Under the pieces are notes generated by a model. The model saw only the letters and a program-made list of their open reading frames with translations. It was not told the DNA's origin and ran no database searches. Below, one piece after another: positions 7,927-15,891 of a DNA stretch of 41,027 bases (within the stretch, counting starts at the first letter, position 1; each line of letters begins with the position of its first letter). Source of the stretch: CAZGSD01 sp964528305 (GTDB lineage: Bacteria > Patescibacteriota > Gracilibacteria > UBA1369); contig CAZGSD010000008.1 in NCBI GenBank assembly GCA_964528305.1, positions 1-41,027 of the forward strand, written 5' to 3'. The translations under genes were made by a program, and so were the position numbers.

Positions 7927-9699
7927 ATGTCAAATATCGGCTTCAAAATTAGCTCCAGCGATTCCAGCTCTAGCAAGCCACGTCAAGCTCTTGCCCGCTT
8001 ACAGCAATTTTTTCAAAAACATCATAAAGTTACACTTGCTATTGGAGCCTTATTACTTTTCCTCATCACTTTTATTGTGTCAGTATCTGGTGGCCTACGG
8101 GTCTTTTTCCCTTACGCTGGAGAATTAATCGGCCTGCCCTTTGGCCAAAAAAATTATCTGCTGCTTTTTCAAAACAATAACGAATTGCGGCCCGCGGGAG
8201 GCTTCATTTCTTCTCTGGGAAAACTGCAATTCACCGCGGGCCTACCCACCTCCATCCAAATCGAAGACAGCTATGGCACCATCGACGATCATGAGAGGCT
8301 ACCGGCCCCCTGGCCCATGGAAAAGCTGCTGGCCGATCAGTGGTATCGTGGCTACAGCTTCCGCGACGCTAATTTTAGCCCCAATTTCCCAGATTCCGCC
8401 CGTGAGTTGATGCGCGTCTATCGACTGACCCGCCCAAATGAGCCAATCGATGGAGTGATAGCCGTGAATTTCCGCGTACTGGAGGATTTACTGGAATCAC
8501 TGGGGCCGGTAAAAGTGGAAGATAAATATCTCTCCAAAGACAATTTATTTGAAGAAATCACCAATCAAGTTAATGACGTGGATAGGCACAATTTGGAATC
8601 GTTAGCCAAACGCAAATCTATCTTGAAACCATTGGCTATGGCCGTAATTAAAAAAATCATTTTAAATCCTTTCAAATTACGCAAAGTATCCGATACCATC
8701 ACCCGCAGCCTGACCAAAAAAGATTTGCAACTCTTTTTTGCCGATGAAAATTTACAGCAATTGGCCAAAAGAAATGGTTGGGCAGGGGAGTGGCCGACTA
8801 GCCGCACCGGCGATTTCTTAGGCATCAACGAAGCCAATCTAGGTGGTATGAAAGCCGACCGGTATTTAAATCGGTCTGTCACTTATCACGTCACTTTCCC
8901 AGAAGAATATTTCCGCTCCACCGCCTTGCCACAAGCTAATGTCCAAGTAGAACTTAATCATTTCGGTATAGAAAACATCCCACTATCCGGTCCTTACAGC
9001 GGGTATTTCCGTATTTTTAATGACCCCGCTCAACTGGCGGCCGCCTGGAGCCTAGACCCACCTCTCACCACCACCGATCTTTTCAAGCAGCCTCCTTCAC
9101 CAGCTCGGGCTTTGGAAGAAATAGTTAAACTCGAACCAGGCGCATCTTACACTATTCAGAAAACTTACCCCTTACCTCGCGATATCATCACCAATGATAT
9201 TTACTCACTCAATCTGATCAAGCAGGCTGGTACAGCCAGCGATATTTATACTGTGATTATCGAATTGCCACGCGGCTATCGTATAGAAAGCGACACCCTG
9301 GAAAGCCGCGAAAACATCGGCTTTTGGCAGGGGCCGCTCACCACCGATTTGCGTCTAAACTTAAAAGTTGTCCCCGACCAGTCACCTCCACATCTGGTGC
9401 AGCAGCTCAATCAGGAGCTCAATCACATCAGCCTGCATTTCAATGAAGATCTCAATCAAAATTTCGCCGCCGACCCCTTCAGTTATCAAGTCACTGACCT
9501 AGATGTTACGCATCCAGAGATCACTGACCAGCCCCGCCTGCGCCAAGTCAAAACCACCGCCAAAGACGTCCATCTCTACCTCACCGGCCAAACCCCCCAG
9601 CCCGGCGAACAATACAGCGTCCGCCTCAAAAACCTGCGCGATACTCATGGTAATATACTCAGCGATAGACAGGTCACGGTGGTGCAGCGGGTGAAGTAA
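7927..9699 (+). CDS. DUF4012 domain membrane-anchored extracellular protein
   Basis: 590-aa protein. One transmembrane segment lies at about residues 37-60 (VTLAIGALLLFLITFIVSVS), followed by a large outer region with the DUF4012 hallmark (LLLFQNNNELRPAGGFISS, then the SYGTIDDHERLPAPWPMEKL region, RDANFSPNFP and DGVIAVNF). DUF4012 proteins are common in CPR and Gram-positive genomes and lie near envelope genes. Their function is not established, though the fold resembles LytR-CpsA-Psr-type proteins in some annotations. The C-terminal ~110 residues look like an Ig-like beta domain (HISLHFNEDLNQNFAADPFSYQV). It is convergent with dnaB, with 28 bp between stops. The ATG at 7927 is the only sensible start; upstream is A-rich without a Shine-Dalgarno. 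Confidence 0.85.
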   Translation: MSNIGFKISSSDSSSSKPRQALARLQQFFQKHHKVTLAIGALLLFLITFIVSVSGGLRVFFPYAGELIGLPFGQKNYLLLFQNNNELRPAGGFISSLGKLQFTAGLPTSIQIEDSYGTIDDHERLPAPWPMEKLLADQWYRGYSFRDANFSPNFPDSARELMRVYRLTRPNEPIDGVIAVNFRVLEDLLESLGPVKVEDKYLSKDNLFEEITNQVNDVDRHNLESLAKRKSILKPLAMAVIKKIILNPFKLRKVSDTITRSLTKKDLQLFFADENLQQLAKRNGWAGEWPTSRTGDFLGINEANLGGMKADRYLNRSVTYHVTFPEEYFRSTALPQANVQVELNHFGIENIPLSGPYSGYFRIFNDPAQLAAAWSLDPPLTTTDLFKQPPSPARALEEIVKLEPGASYTIQKTYPLPRDIITNDIYSLNLIKQAGTASDIYTVIIELPRGYRIESDTLESRENIGFWQGPLTTDLRLNLKVVPDQSPPHLVQQLNQELNHISLHFNEDLNQNFAADPFSYQVTDLDVTHPEITDQPRLRQVKTTAKDVHLYLTGQTPQPGEQYSVRLKNLRDTHGNILSDRQVTVVQRVK

Positions 9700-9727
9700 C
9701 TATGACAGCACTTTACAGAGTCCCCCC

Positions 9728-11092
9728 CTACTCCCCAAAATCCCCCTGAAAAGACCTGGCCTTCTCCAGTGACATAAATTTCATCTGCTCTTTTTTATAA
9801 CCGAGTTCCACCCGTCCCACCGGCCCACTGCGATGTTTACGTATAAATATATCGGTAATACCGGCGCGATCAGTATCTTCTTCATAATAATCCTCACGAT
9901 ACATCATCATCACTACGTCAGCATCCTGTTCGATGGCACCGGATTCACGCAAATCAGATAGCTGAGGGATTTTGACCGGCCGCATTTCCACGGCGCGCGA
10001 CAACTGCGACAGGGCCATAATCGGTACGCGCAACTCGCGCGCTAAGGCCTTCAAAGAACGGGAAATTTCCGAAATTTCATTAACGCGATTGGTGGTGGAA
10101 CCGCTCATGCCATTGACCGTCATCAGCTGTAAATAATCGACTATCAACATATCCAGCCCATGCTCCATCTGCAGACGGCGGGCCTTGGAACGTAGCTCAG
10201 TAATAGAATTCCCCACCGAATCATCTATGAATATTTTCATGGCGTATAATTCATCCATCACTGTGCCTATGCGCATAAAATCTTCTTCAGTCAGCTTACC
10301 GGATTTGATTTTCCAGGAATCCACGCTCAGCAAAGCGCTGAACATACGCTCCACCAACTGTTCTTTGCTCATTTCCAGCGATATAATACCGACACTCCGT
10401 CCAGTCTTGGCTACATTTTGAGCTATATTCAGGGCAAAAGCAGTTTTACCCATGGCCGGACGGGCCGCCAGTATCACCAGATCATTGGGCTGAAAACCGG
10501 TCAGCACATGGTCCAGATCACGAAACCCAGTGGGTACACCACGATATTTATCACGGGTAGCCGGATCATGTAATTCAGTAATTTTATCATAGGTACTATT
10601 CAGCACATCCCGTATATGTATGAATTTCTCTTTGATAGTAGCCTGTGACACGCCAAATAGAGATTTCTCCGCCTGCTCCAGCAGTATTTCCAGCGGCTCA
10701 ACTTCATTGTATCCAAGTCCAGTAATCATATCCCCGGAACGTATCAACCGTCGCAGCGTAGATTTCTGTTTTACTATTAATCCATAATTATAAATATGCG
10801 TGGAAGTGTGCACCTCATTGGTCAGATTGACCAAATAGCTGGCGCCACCGATCAAATCCAGCTGTTTGCGATCATCTAGAATGGTTTTGGTAGTGAGCAA
10901 ATCGATGGGCGTGCGTTTCTCATACAAATCCAGTATGGAGCGATAAATCAAACCATGTACTTCATGATAAAAGTCCTCCTGTCCCAACAAATCAGCTATT
11001 TTAATAATGGCGTCTTTATCAATCAAAAGCGATCCCAGCACGGCACGCTCGGCTTCCAGTGAATGTGGCGGTACTTTTAGTCTATCTTCCAT
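9728..11092 (-). CDS. dnaB: replicative DNA helicase DnaB
   Basis: 454-aa DnaB, the hexameric helicase that unwinds DNA at the replication fork. The N-terminal primase-interacting domain (PHSLEAERAVLGSLLIDKDAI) is followed by a linker and the RecA-like C-terminal domain with Walker A (AARPAMGKTAFALNIA), Walker B (LDMLIVDYLQLM) and the arginine-finger region toward the end (FIRKHRSGPVGRVEL). The length is typical and there is no sign of an intein. It is divergent from yraN, with 94 bp between starts. No Shine-Dalgarno precedes the ATG. Confidence 0.97.
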   Translation of the reverse strand: MEDRLKVPPHSLEAERAVLGSLLIDKDAIIKIADLLGQEDFYHEVHGLIYRSILDLYEKRTPIDLLTTKTILDDRKQLDLIGGASYLVNLTNEVHTSTHIYNYGLIVKQKSTLRRLIRSGDMITGLGYNEVEPLEILLEQAEKSLFGVSQATIKEKFIHIRDVLNSTYDKITELHDPATRDKYRGVPTGFRDLDHVLTGFQPNDLVILAARPAMGKTAFALNIAQNVAKTGRSVGIISLEMSKEQLVERMFSALLSVDSWKIKSGKLTEEDFMRIGTVMDELYAMKIFIDDSVGNSITELRSKARRLQMEHGLDMLIVDYLQLMTVNGMSGSTTNRVNEISEISRSLKALARELRVPIMALSQLSRAVEMRPVKIPQLSDLRESGAIEQDADVVMMMYREDYYEEDTDRAGITDIFIRKHRSGPVGRVELGYKKEQMKFMSLEKARSFQGDFGE

Positions 11093-11186
11093 TTCAGCAC
11101 AATTTAAGAAAAATTTAATCTCTTTTAAGCTATATCTTTCTAACCATTTTTACTGCCCCCTAAAAGTTGACTTATACACAATAATT

Positions 11187-11579
11187 ATGCCCTTCAAACA
11201 CTCACATAAAGTCCTGGGTAGGCTGGGAGAAAGGCTGGCTCGGCAATTTCTGCTTACTCATGGTTATCAATTGATTAGGGAAAATTATCTCATTCGTGGT
11301 GGACAGATAGACCTGGTTATGCTCTCACCATATGGGGATTTGGTTTTTGTGGAAGTCAAAACCCGTATCGCGGCAAATTACCCGATTAGTCAGGAAGAAA
11401 GCCTCTTGTCAGCTCGTCAGCGGCAAATTTTGAGGCGCACCGCTTTAACTTTTTTGAGCAAAAACGGCGATTCATTTACAACTTGGCAACTTGATTTGAT
11501 CTGGATAAACTTGGAAAGACGGGGGAGAAATATTGCCTCGTCAAAAATCAAACACTTTCAAAACATCCTGGAAATATGA
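11187..11579 (+). CDS. yraN: YraN/UPF0102 family endonuclease-like protein
   Basis: 130-aa protein of the UPF0102 (YraN) family: GRLGERLARQFLLTHGYQLI, then a PD-(D/E)xK-type nuclease core GQIDLVML...LVFVEVKTR with Asp, Glu and Lys in place. The family is widespread and is thought to be a Holliday-junction-resolvase-like fold; its substrate is not established. I used the ATG at 11187 rather than an upstream in-frame start that would run into the divergent dnaB gene, because the family motif begins about ten residues after this ATG. The stop overlaps the next gene start (ATGA, 11576-11579), indicating an operon with the aminotransferase-like gene. Confidence 0.9.
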   Translation: MPFKHSHKVLGRLGERLARQFLLTHGYQLIRENYLIRGGQIDLVMLSPYGDLVFVEVKTRIAANYPISQEESLLSARQRQILRRTALTFLSKNGDSFTTWQLDLIWINLERRGRNIASSKIKHFQNILEI

Positions 11580-12769
11580 CATTTTCTACCTCCAGCAGCA
11601 TGCAGTCCGCCATTGCTAAACGCCAGGAATTGGGCTTAAAAATCAGCAATCTTTCTTTTGCCGACTATACATTTTTTGAATCCCCACTTTTGCTGCGGGG
11701 AGTTAAACAGGGCTTCCGGAAAATTTTTCGTAAACCTTACTACTATCTAGAAGCGCGTGGAGGATTAGCCTCCCGTCGCGCCATCGCTCAGTATTATCAA
11801 AATCAGGATCAGGAAATTGATCCGGAGAGTCTCATTCTCACAGCCAGTATCAATCAGAGTTACCTCTATCTGTTCAGACTCTTTTCCACCAATGGTGGGC
11901 AAATACTGGTACCATCTCCGGGCAGCGCCTCCTATCGGGAAATAGCCAGTTTTTTAGGCATCAAATTGACTAACTATCACCTATCAGCCAGTGATGGTTG
12001 GCAAATAAATTTAGCCGATTTGGAATCGAAAATCACCAATCGCACCCGCGCTATAGTTCTAATGTCGCCGCATTTACCCAGTGGTGCTGTGCAATCAGCC
12101 GATACCCTGCGCCGTCTGGCCCAAATACTGCAGAACAAAAATATTGCCCTAATAGTCGATGAATCTTTGGGAGATTTTATTTTTACCGCAGATCCTTTGC
12201 CTCTCGTTCCGGTGATTATGAAGCGTCAGCAGCTGGTGATTTCATTGCAATCGTTGTCCTCTACCTATGCCCTACCCGGTGGCAAACTAGCTTGGATGCA
12301 AGTTAGCGGTCCAGCCCCACAGGCCGACAAATTGGCCAAGAACTTGGAATGCCTAGCTGACACCTTTCTCAGCGTTAATCAATTCAGCCAAACCATCTTA
12401 CCGGATCTAGTCGAACACGCCGGCCTTTGGCGTCGTCGCCTGCAGCGCCGCTTGGCCAAAAATCAACGTCTGCTTTGCCATCTCTTAGGTAAATCCCCAC
12501 GCCTGCGATTCCACCAGCCCCAGGGTGGCTTTTACCTATTCGTGGAAGTCTTGGATGAAGCCGGCCAGCCACTCGCAGCTCATCAATCCGATCAGCAGTT
12601 TTGCCTCAGTTTATTGAAGCAAACCGGTATTTACGTCCACCCGGGCAGTTACTACGGCCTGCCCAACGGCTGCCATTTCATGATTTGTTTCATGCAAAAT
12701 CCCCGACTACTGCGCCGGGCCTGCAAAAAAATCCTCAAATTCCTGGGGCCAGTCCGATCCGGCCAATAG
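11576..12769 (+). CDS. class I/II aminotransferase-fold protein lacking PLP-site residues (probable pseudoenzyme)
   Basis: 397-aa protein that aligns end to end with fold-type I aminotransferases by motif order: LVPSPGSASY, VLMSPHLPSG, IVDESLGDFIF, SLQSLSSTYALPGGKLAW, GGFYLFVEV and a C-terminal small domain. Key positions are altered. The Schiff-base Lys of the SxSK motif is Ser229. The PLP-binding Asn of the NPTG motif is Leu167. The Tyr of DExY is Leu198. The C-terminal substrate-carboxylate Arg is Met369. Asp195, which would face the pyridine nitrogen, is kept. The frame is intact, so this looks like a conserved non-catalytic protein rather than decay. It is translationally coupled to yraN (ATGA overlap). 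A binding or regulatory role is possible; none can be assigned. Confidence 0.8.
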   Translation: MTFSTSSSMQSAIAKRQELGLKISNLSFADYTFFESPLLLRGVKQGFRKIFRKPYYYLEARGGLASRRAIAQYYQNQDQEIDPESLILTASINQSYLYLFRLFSTNGGQILVPSPGSASYREIASFLGIKLTNYHLSASDGWQINLADLESKITNRTRAIVLMSPHLPSGAVQSADTLRRLAQILQNKNIALIVDESLGDFIFTADPLPLVPVIMKRQQLVISLQSLSSTYALPGGKLAWMQVSGPAPQADKLAKNLECLADTFLSVNQFSQTILPDLVEHAGLWRRRLQRRLAKNQRLLCHLLGKSPRLRFHQPQGGFYLFVEVLDEAGQPLAAHQSDQQFCLSLLKQTGIYVHPGSYYGLPNGCHFMICFMQNPRLLRRACKKILKFLGPVRSGQ

Positions 12770-12783
12770 AATAATTAAAAATC

Positions 12784-13149
12784 TCAGGCCCCAGGGGTTA
12801 TCTCCACTACCCGCCAATCATTCCCCGGCCTAAATTGATCATCAGGATTTACAGGATATTTTTCCAGCAAAACACTGTCACCCATGCGCAATTGACCAAG
12901 CAGAGGGTTACGCTCCTTAGTGGCCACATTCCTAACGAGCTCCACTACCAGTGGCCGCCCTTCATCATCAACCGCCTCTACCATGTATATATTGGAAATA
13001 GCATTATAAACCTTTCCTCGCACCCGCTCCAAAGTCTGTCTCATGACCTGATGCAGCTGTTCTCCAGAATCAGGAGCTGGTTGGCCTCTGTCCACACCCA
13101 TCCCGTCGTCCCCCACAGTCCGTTCCGCCCCACGCCCTAATGCACGCAT
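12784..13149 (-). CDS. hypothetical 121-aa protein
   Basis: Small soluble protein I do not recognise. The first ~40 residues are polar and possibly disordered. Residues 40-121 look like a compact beta-rich domain (RGKVYNAISNIYMVEAVDD, then LVVELVRN, GDSVLLEKY and a final DWRVVEITPGA), which could be an OB- or SH3-like barrel; this is a guess from strand pattern only. The start at 13149 could be later, since Met17 (GMGVDRG) is also possible. It is convergent with the aminotransferase-like gene (15 bp gap) and lies upstream of a tRNA pair on the other strand. An opposite-strand ORF of similar length exists, but this strand gives the more protein-like composition. Confidence 0.5.
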   Translation of the reverse strand: MRALGRGAERTVGDDGMGVDRGQPAPDSGEQLHQVMRQTLERVRGKVYNAISNIYMVEAVDDEGRPLVVELVRNVATKERNPLLGQLRMGDSVLLEKYPVNPDDQFRPGNDWRVVEITPGA

Positions 13150-13310
13150 ACTCTATAATACATATAAAATTTTCCCGTGTAGTATAGCCAGCCGCTTTAA
13201 ATTTTCAAGAAAAGAATATTTTTTTGCATTTTCCTTTTATTCATATTAGTATTCCGGCGCAGGCGCGATCTGGCGCGGCAATTGCACTTTGTAAAATCAG
13301 ACAAATCTAT

Positions 13311-13403
13311 GGAGAGGTACCCAAGAGGCTGAAGGGGCGGGATTGCTAATCCTGTAGGGTCGGGCAACCGGCCGCGAGGGTTCGAATCCCTCTCTCTCCG
13401 CCA
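13311..13403 (+). tRNA. tRNA-Ser (anticodon GCU)
   Basis: The acceptor stem GGAGAGG pairs with TCTCTCC and is followed by discriminator G and an encoded CCA. The anticodon stem-loop CGGGA-TTGCTAA-TCCTG gives anticodon GCT (Ser, AGC/AGU codons). A long variable arm (GTCGGGCAACCGGCC region) and the T-arm GAGGG-TTCGAAT-CCCTC are present, as expected of a class II tRNA. Confidence 0.96.
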
Positions 13404-13417
13404 TGTGTAATTTAAAA

Positions 13418-13492
13418 GGCGGCATAGCCAAGCGGTAAGGCAGCGGTTTGCAAAACCGTCATTCCCCGGTTCGATCCCGGGTGCCGCCTCCA
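13418..13492 (+). tRNA. tRNA-Cys (anticodon GCA)
   Basis: The acceptor GGCGGCA pairs with TGCCGCC, with discriminator U and an encoded CCA. The anticodon loop TTGCAAA gives GCA (Cys). The T-arm CCCGG-TTCGATC-CCGGG is intact. It lies 14 bp after tRNA-Ser and is probably co-transcribed with it. A T-rich run (TTTTTTTT, from about 13494) follows directly and may help end transcription. Confidence 0.96.
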
Positions 13493-13517
13493 GTTTTTTT
13501 TAAAATCCGGTATAAAA

Positions 13518-13568
13518 AATCCAGTCAGATTGCTTGGGCTCTTTTTTCTGCTATAATCCAGTCAGATT
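13518..13568 (+). promoter_or_regulatory. extended -10 promoter flanked by a 14-bp direct repeat
   Basis: An extended -10 element, TGC-TATAAT (13549-13557), predicts a start near 13564 and a ~32-nt A-rich leader before the ATG at 13596. The 14-mer AATCCAGTCAGATT occurs twice, at 13518-13531 and 13555-13568, 37 bp apart, bracketing the promoter and covering the predicted start. Such spaced direct repeats can be regulator-binding sites; the factor is unknown. Confidence 0.5.
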
Positions 13569-13595
13569 TCATATCGCACTTAAATAAACACTCAC

Positions 13596-14498
13596 ATGAA
13601 CAATTCCTCACAGCCTAATATGGATCAATTACTCAGCCAAATGCAGGCCGTCAAATTCGGCGCCGTTTTCAGCGCTGCTTTCAATTTATTGAAGAAAAAT
13701 CCGCTAGTACTGATGGGGCTGTTTTTCGTCCCCATGTTAATTGCTCAATTAATTCAGCAATATTTATTTGGACAACCAGCCTCTCTCAATAGCGTGGCTT
13801 TTGGCTTAATGCCACTGCTGGCTGGAGTAGTTTCTGCTTTAATCGGTCTTTTTGCCACCGGCCTGGTCTTGCAGGCTGCCCACCAGACACATGAGGGAAA
13901 GAAAGTTGATGCGCTCGCTTTGGCCAATCAAGTCAAGAATCGCTTCCTGGATGCTATACGCCTGATCATCAAAGTATTTGTATTTACCGGAGGCTGGATA
14001 CTCATCGCTTATTTTGCTGCCACTGCTCTGCTACTTCCCATATCTCTGGCTTTATCTGGCTTATTAGCATTACTAACCCCGGTAGCAGTTATCCTATACA
14101 TCGTTTTTTATTTCCCCAAAATTATCGACTCTTCACTGGCCGCCACTATTTTCTGGACAGATGATCATATACGCCCGGACGCCGCTCTACAGAAAAGCAT
14201 AGATATCTCCAAAAATTTGAGAATGACTATTTTCGGTAATTATCTCATTCTCGGGCTAATCAGCATGTTACTATCCATGTTATTGGGAGCACCTTTAATG
14301 TTAAGCCTATTATTATCAGCTGGACAAATGGGAGCAGCCTTTGGAAGCGCTGTAATTAGCGGTATATTCGGCACTTTTGCTTTGCTTTTTGTTTACTCTC
14401 TAAAACTGCAAATAGAACATTTCCGCACTGGAGACCACCACCACGCCTCTCACGCCGGCCATGATCACGATCATTCCGGTCACGGGCATCAGCATTAA
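13596..14498 (+). CDS. polytopic membrane protein with histidine-rich C-terminal tail
   Basis: 300-aa protein with about five or six hydrophobic segments (roughly residues 34-54, 67-95, 125-150, 155-175, 205-235, 245-268). It ends in a ~25-residue tail in which His alternates with Asp, Gly, Ser and Ala (GDHHHASHAGHDHDHSGHGH). Such tails usually bind Zn, Ni or Co. No transporter signature is visible: there is no CDF or ZIP motif, and the core looks like uncharacterised CPR membrane proteins with a glycerophosphodiester-phosphodiesterase-membrane-domain-like pattern. The tail may therefore sense or store metal rather than move it. It sits 3' of the two tRNA genes and is convergent with the unknown 438-aa gene (13 bp gap). 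Confidence 0.7.
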   Translation: MNNSSQPNMDQLLSQMQAVKFGAVFSAAFNLLKKNPLVLMGLFFVPMLIAQLIQQYLFGQPASLNSVAFGLMPLLAGVVSALIGLFATGLVLQAAHQTHEGKKVDALALANQVKNRFLDAIRLIIKVFVFTGGWILIAYFAATALLLPISLALSGLLALLTPVAVILYIVFYFPKIIDSSLAATIFWTDDHIRPDAALQKSIDISKNLRMTIFGNYLILGLISMLLSMLLGAPLMLSLLLSAGQMGAAFGSAVISGIFGTFALLFVYSLKLQIEHFRTGDHHHASHAGHDHDHSGHGHQH

Positions 14499-14511
14499 AA
14501 AGCCTTACCAC

Positions 14512-15828
14512 TCACTCGTTACTATAAGTATTCCCAGCTCCACTCAATTTATGCCTGGCCACCATTAAAACATTGTCCAGGGCATAGAATAGTTGGTCGT
14601 ATTTGTGTTTTTCCCCGGCATTACTATAAAAATGATGGTACGCCTCCAGCACATCTTCCAGGGCCGTACAGATTATAGATGCTTCTGCAAGCATGTTCTT
14701 ATCTCTAAAATCCTCTAATACAGATAGTAATCCACACAACTTAACTGATATAGAGAATCTCCTCGGAGTATGGTCTTGATCAATTCTAAATGCCCTTGAA
14801 AGGGCATCATCAATCAGATTCAAGATGGATCTGGGGGATAATTCAGTCTTTAGTCCCATTTTCTTCTGTGCATCCATATCAAACATATTAGTATACTTCC
14901 TCCACCTTGCCAATCTCCCCTGGTCTTGGGCGCTTCCAGTATTAGTAGAGACATTCTCTTTATCTTGCAATGCTGACTTTAAAGCTATCCACATTGTGTC
15001 TCTCAAGTTCCCAAACGTATCCGGGTGAGGAAAAATATCTTCATATCTCTGCATCAATCTTAATTTAGTAGATAGGGCTGGCAAAGTCTGCTGTACTTCT
15101 CGGAAATATCTTTGCCTATGATTATATCCCATACCGGTTACCCGAGCTATTATATCAGCCCGCAAAACCCTCAGATCATTATTATCTTGTAAATTCACCT
15201 GATATTGCCAATTAGGATATCCTTCAGGGGCTTTACAACTCATCTCCAACATGCCAATTAACTCCAAATATGGACTACCAGCAGTTTCTATCCTTCGCCT
15301 CACTTCCGCTTGTAGTAGACGCACTTCTTCGGGTGACAAATCAGTTTTTATAACCTCCATCAAAGTCGCCGCTACTCGTTGCCACACCACACCAGCCTCT
15401 ACTTTTGATGAATCCCCAAGCGAAAGTGAGTTCAAAGCATGGGTCTTCAAACCTTCCCAATCAGCATTAAGGATTTCCCCAGCCCTCCGCCGTACTCCCT
15501 CTTGTAGCGACAATAGATGAGCTTCTTCAATAGTATTACTAGGGGCCACCATCACCAGTCCCTGCTGCCTTATAAGCCATATTGGCAAGTCAGCGACAAT
15601 TCGATCATATATTCCCAAAAGTCTGTCATATTGCTTTTGCAATACACTTAATTTCTCTCGTCTGGCCCAGTCATTGTTTGAATATCCCTCCCACAATTTA
15701 TCTAAAGGCTTATAGTGGCACATTCCACTAAATTCATGTGAGTTTACTCTAGGAAGTCGCGTAGTGGGTGGTATTGGCGGCACCACCTCATAATCACCTC
15801 TAGCTGGGGGGACTGACGAAATAGACAT
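14512..15828 (-). CDS. hypothetical 438-aa soluble protein
   Basis: I do not recognise this protein. It has no signal peptide or membrane segment. Residues 1-30 are Pro-rich and the rest looks alpha-helical, with many Arg, Leu and Glu residues (for example the stretch around EARHLLSLQEGVRRRAGEIL-like positions 105-125, and a C-terminal helix pair around LCGLLSVLEDFRDKNMLAEA). No nucleotide-binding loop, metal cluster or HTH is evident. It lies directly downstream of argS on the same strand (63 bp gap). Codon use appears more A/T-rich than in the flanking housekeeping genes, which may mean a lineage-specific or acquired gene. Confidence 0.6.
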   Translation of the reverse strand: MSISSVPPARGDYEVVPPIPPTTRLPRVNSHEFSGMCHYKPLDKLWEGYSNNDWARREKLSVLQKQYDRLLGIYDRIVADLPIWLIRQQGLVMVAPSNTIEEAHLLSLQEGVRRRAGEILNADWEGLKTHALNSLSLGDSSKVEAGVVWQRVAATLMEVIKTDLSPEEVRLLQAEVRRRIETAGSPYLELIGMLEMSCKAPEGYPNWQYQVNLQDNNDLRVLRADIIARVTGMGYNHRQRYFREVQQTLPALSTKLRLMQRYEDIFPHPDTFGNLRDTMWIALKSALQDKENVSTNTGSAQDQGRLARWRKYTNMFDMDAQKKMGLKTELSPRSILNLIDDALSRAFRIDQDHTPRRFSISVKLCGLLSVLEDFRDKNMLAEASIICTALEDVLEAYHHFYSNAGEKHKYDQLFYALDNVLMVARHKLSGAGNTYSNE

Positions 15829-15891
15829 TGAATTTAAAACTTCAATTAGGGGAACTGGCGGATTATATCTATCAGCAAATTTTTGTAAAGA

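Noticed and set aside
11007..11186. Upstream extension of the yraN frame
   Set aside because: It overlaps the start of divergent dnaB and has no similarity to the family, which begins near 11187.
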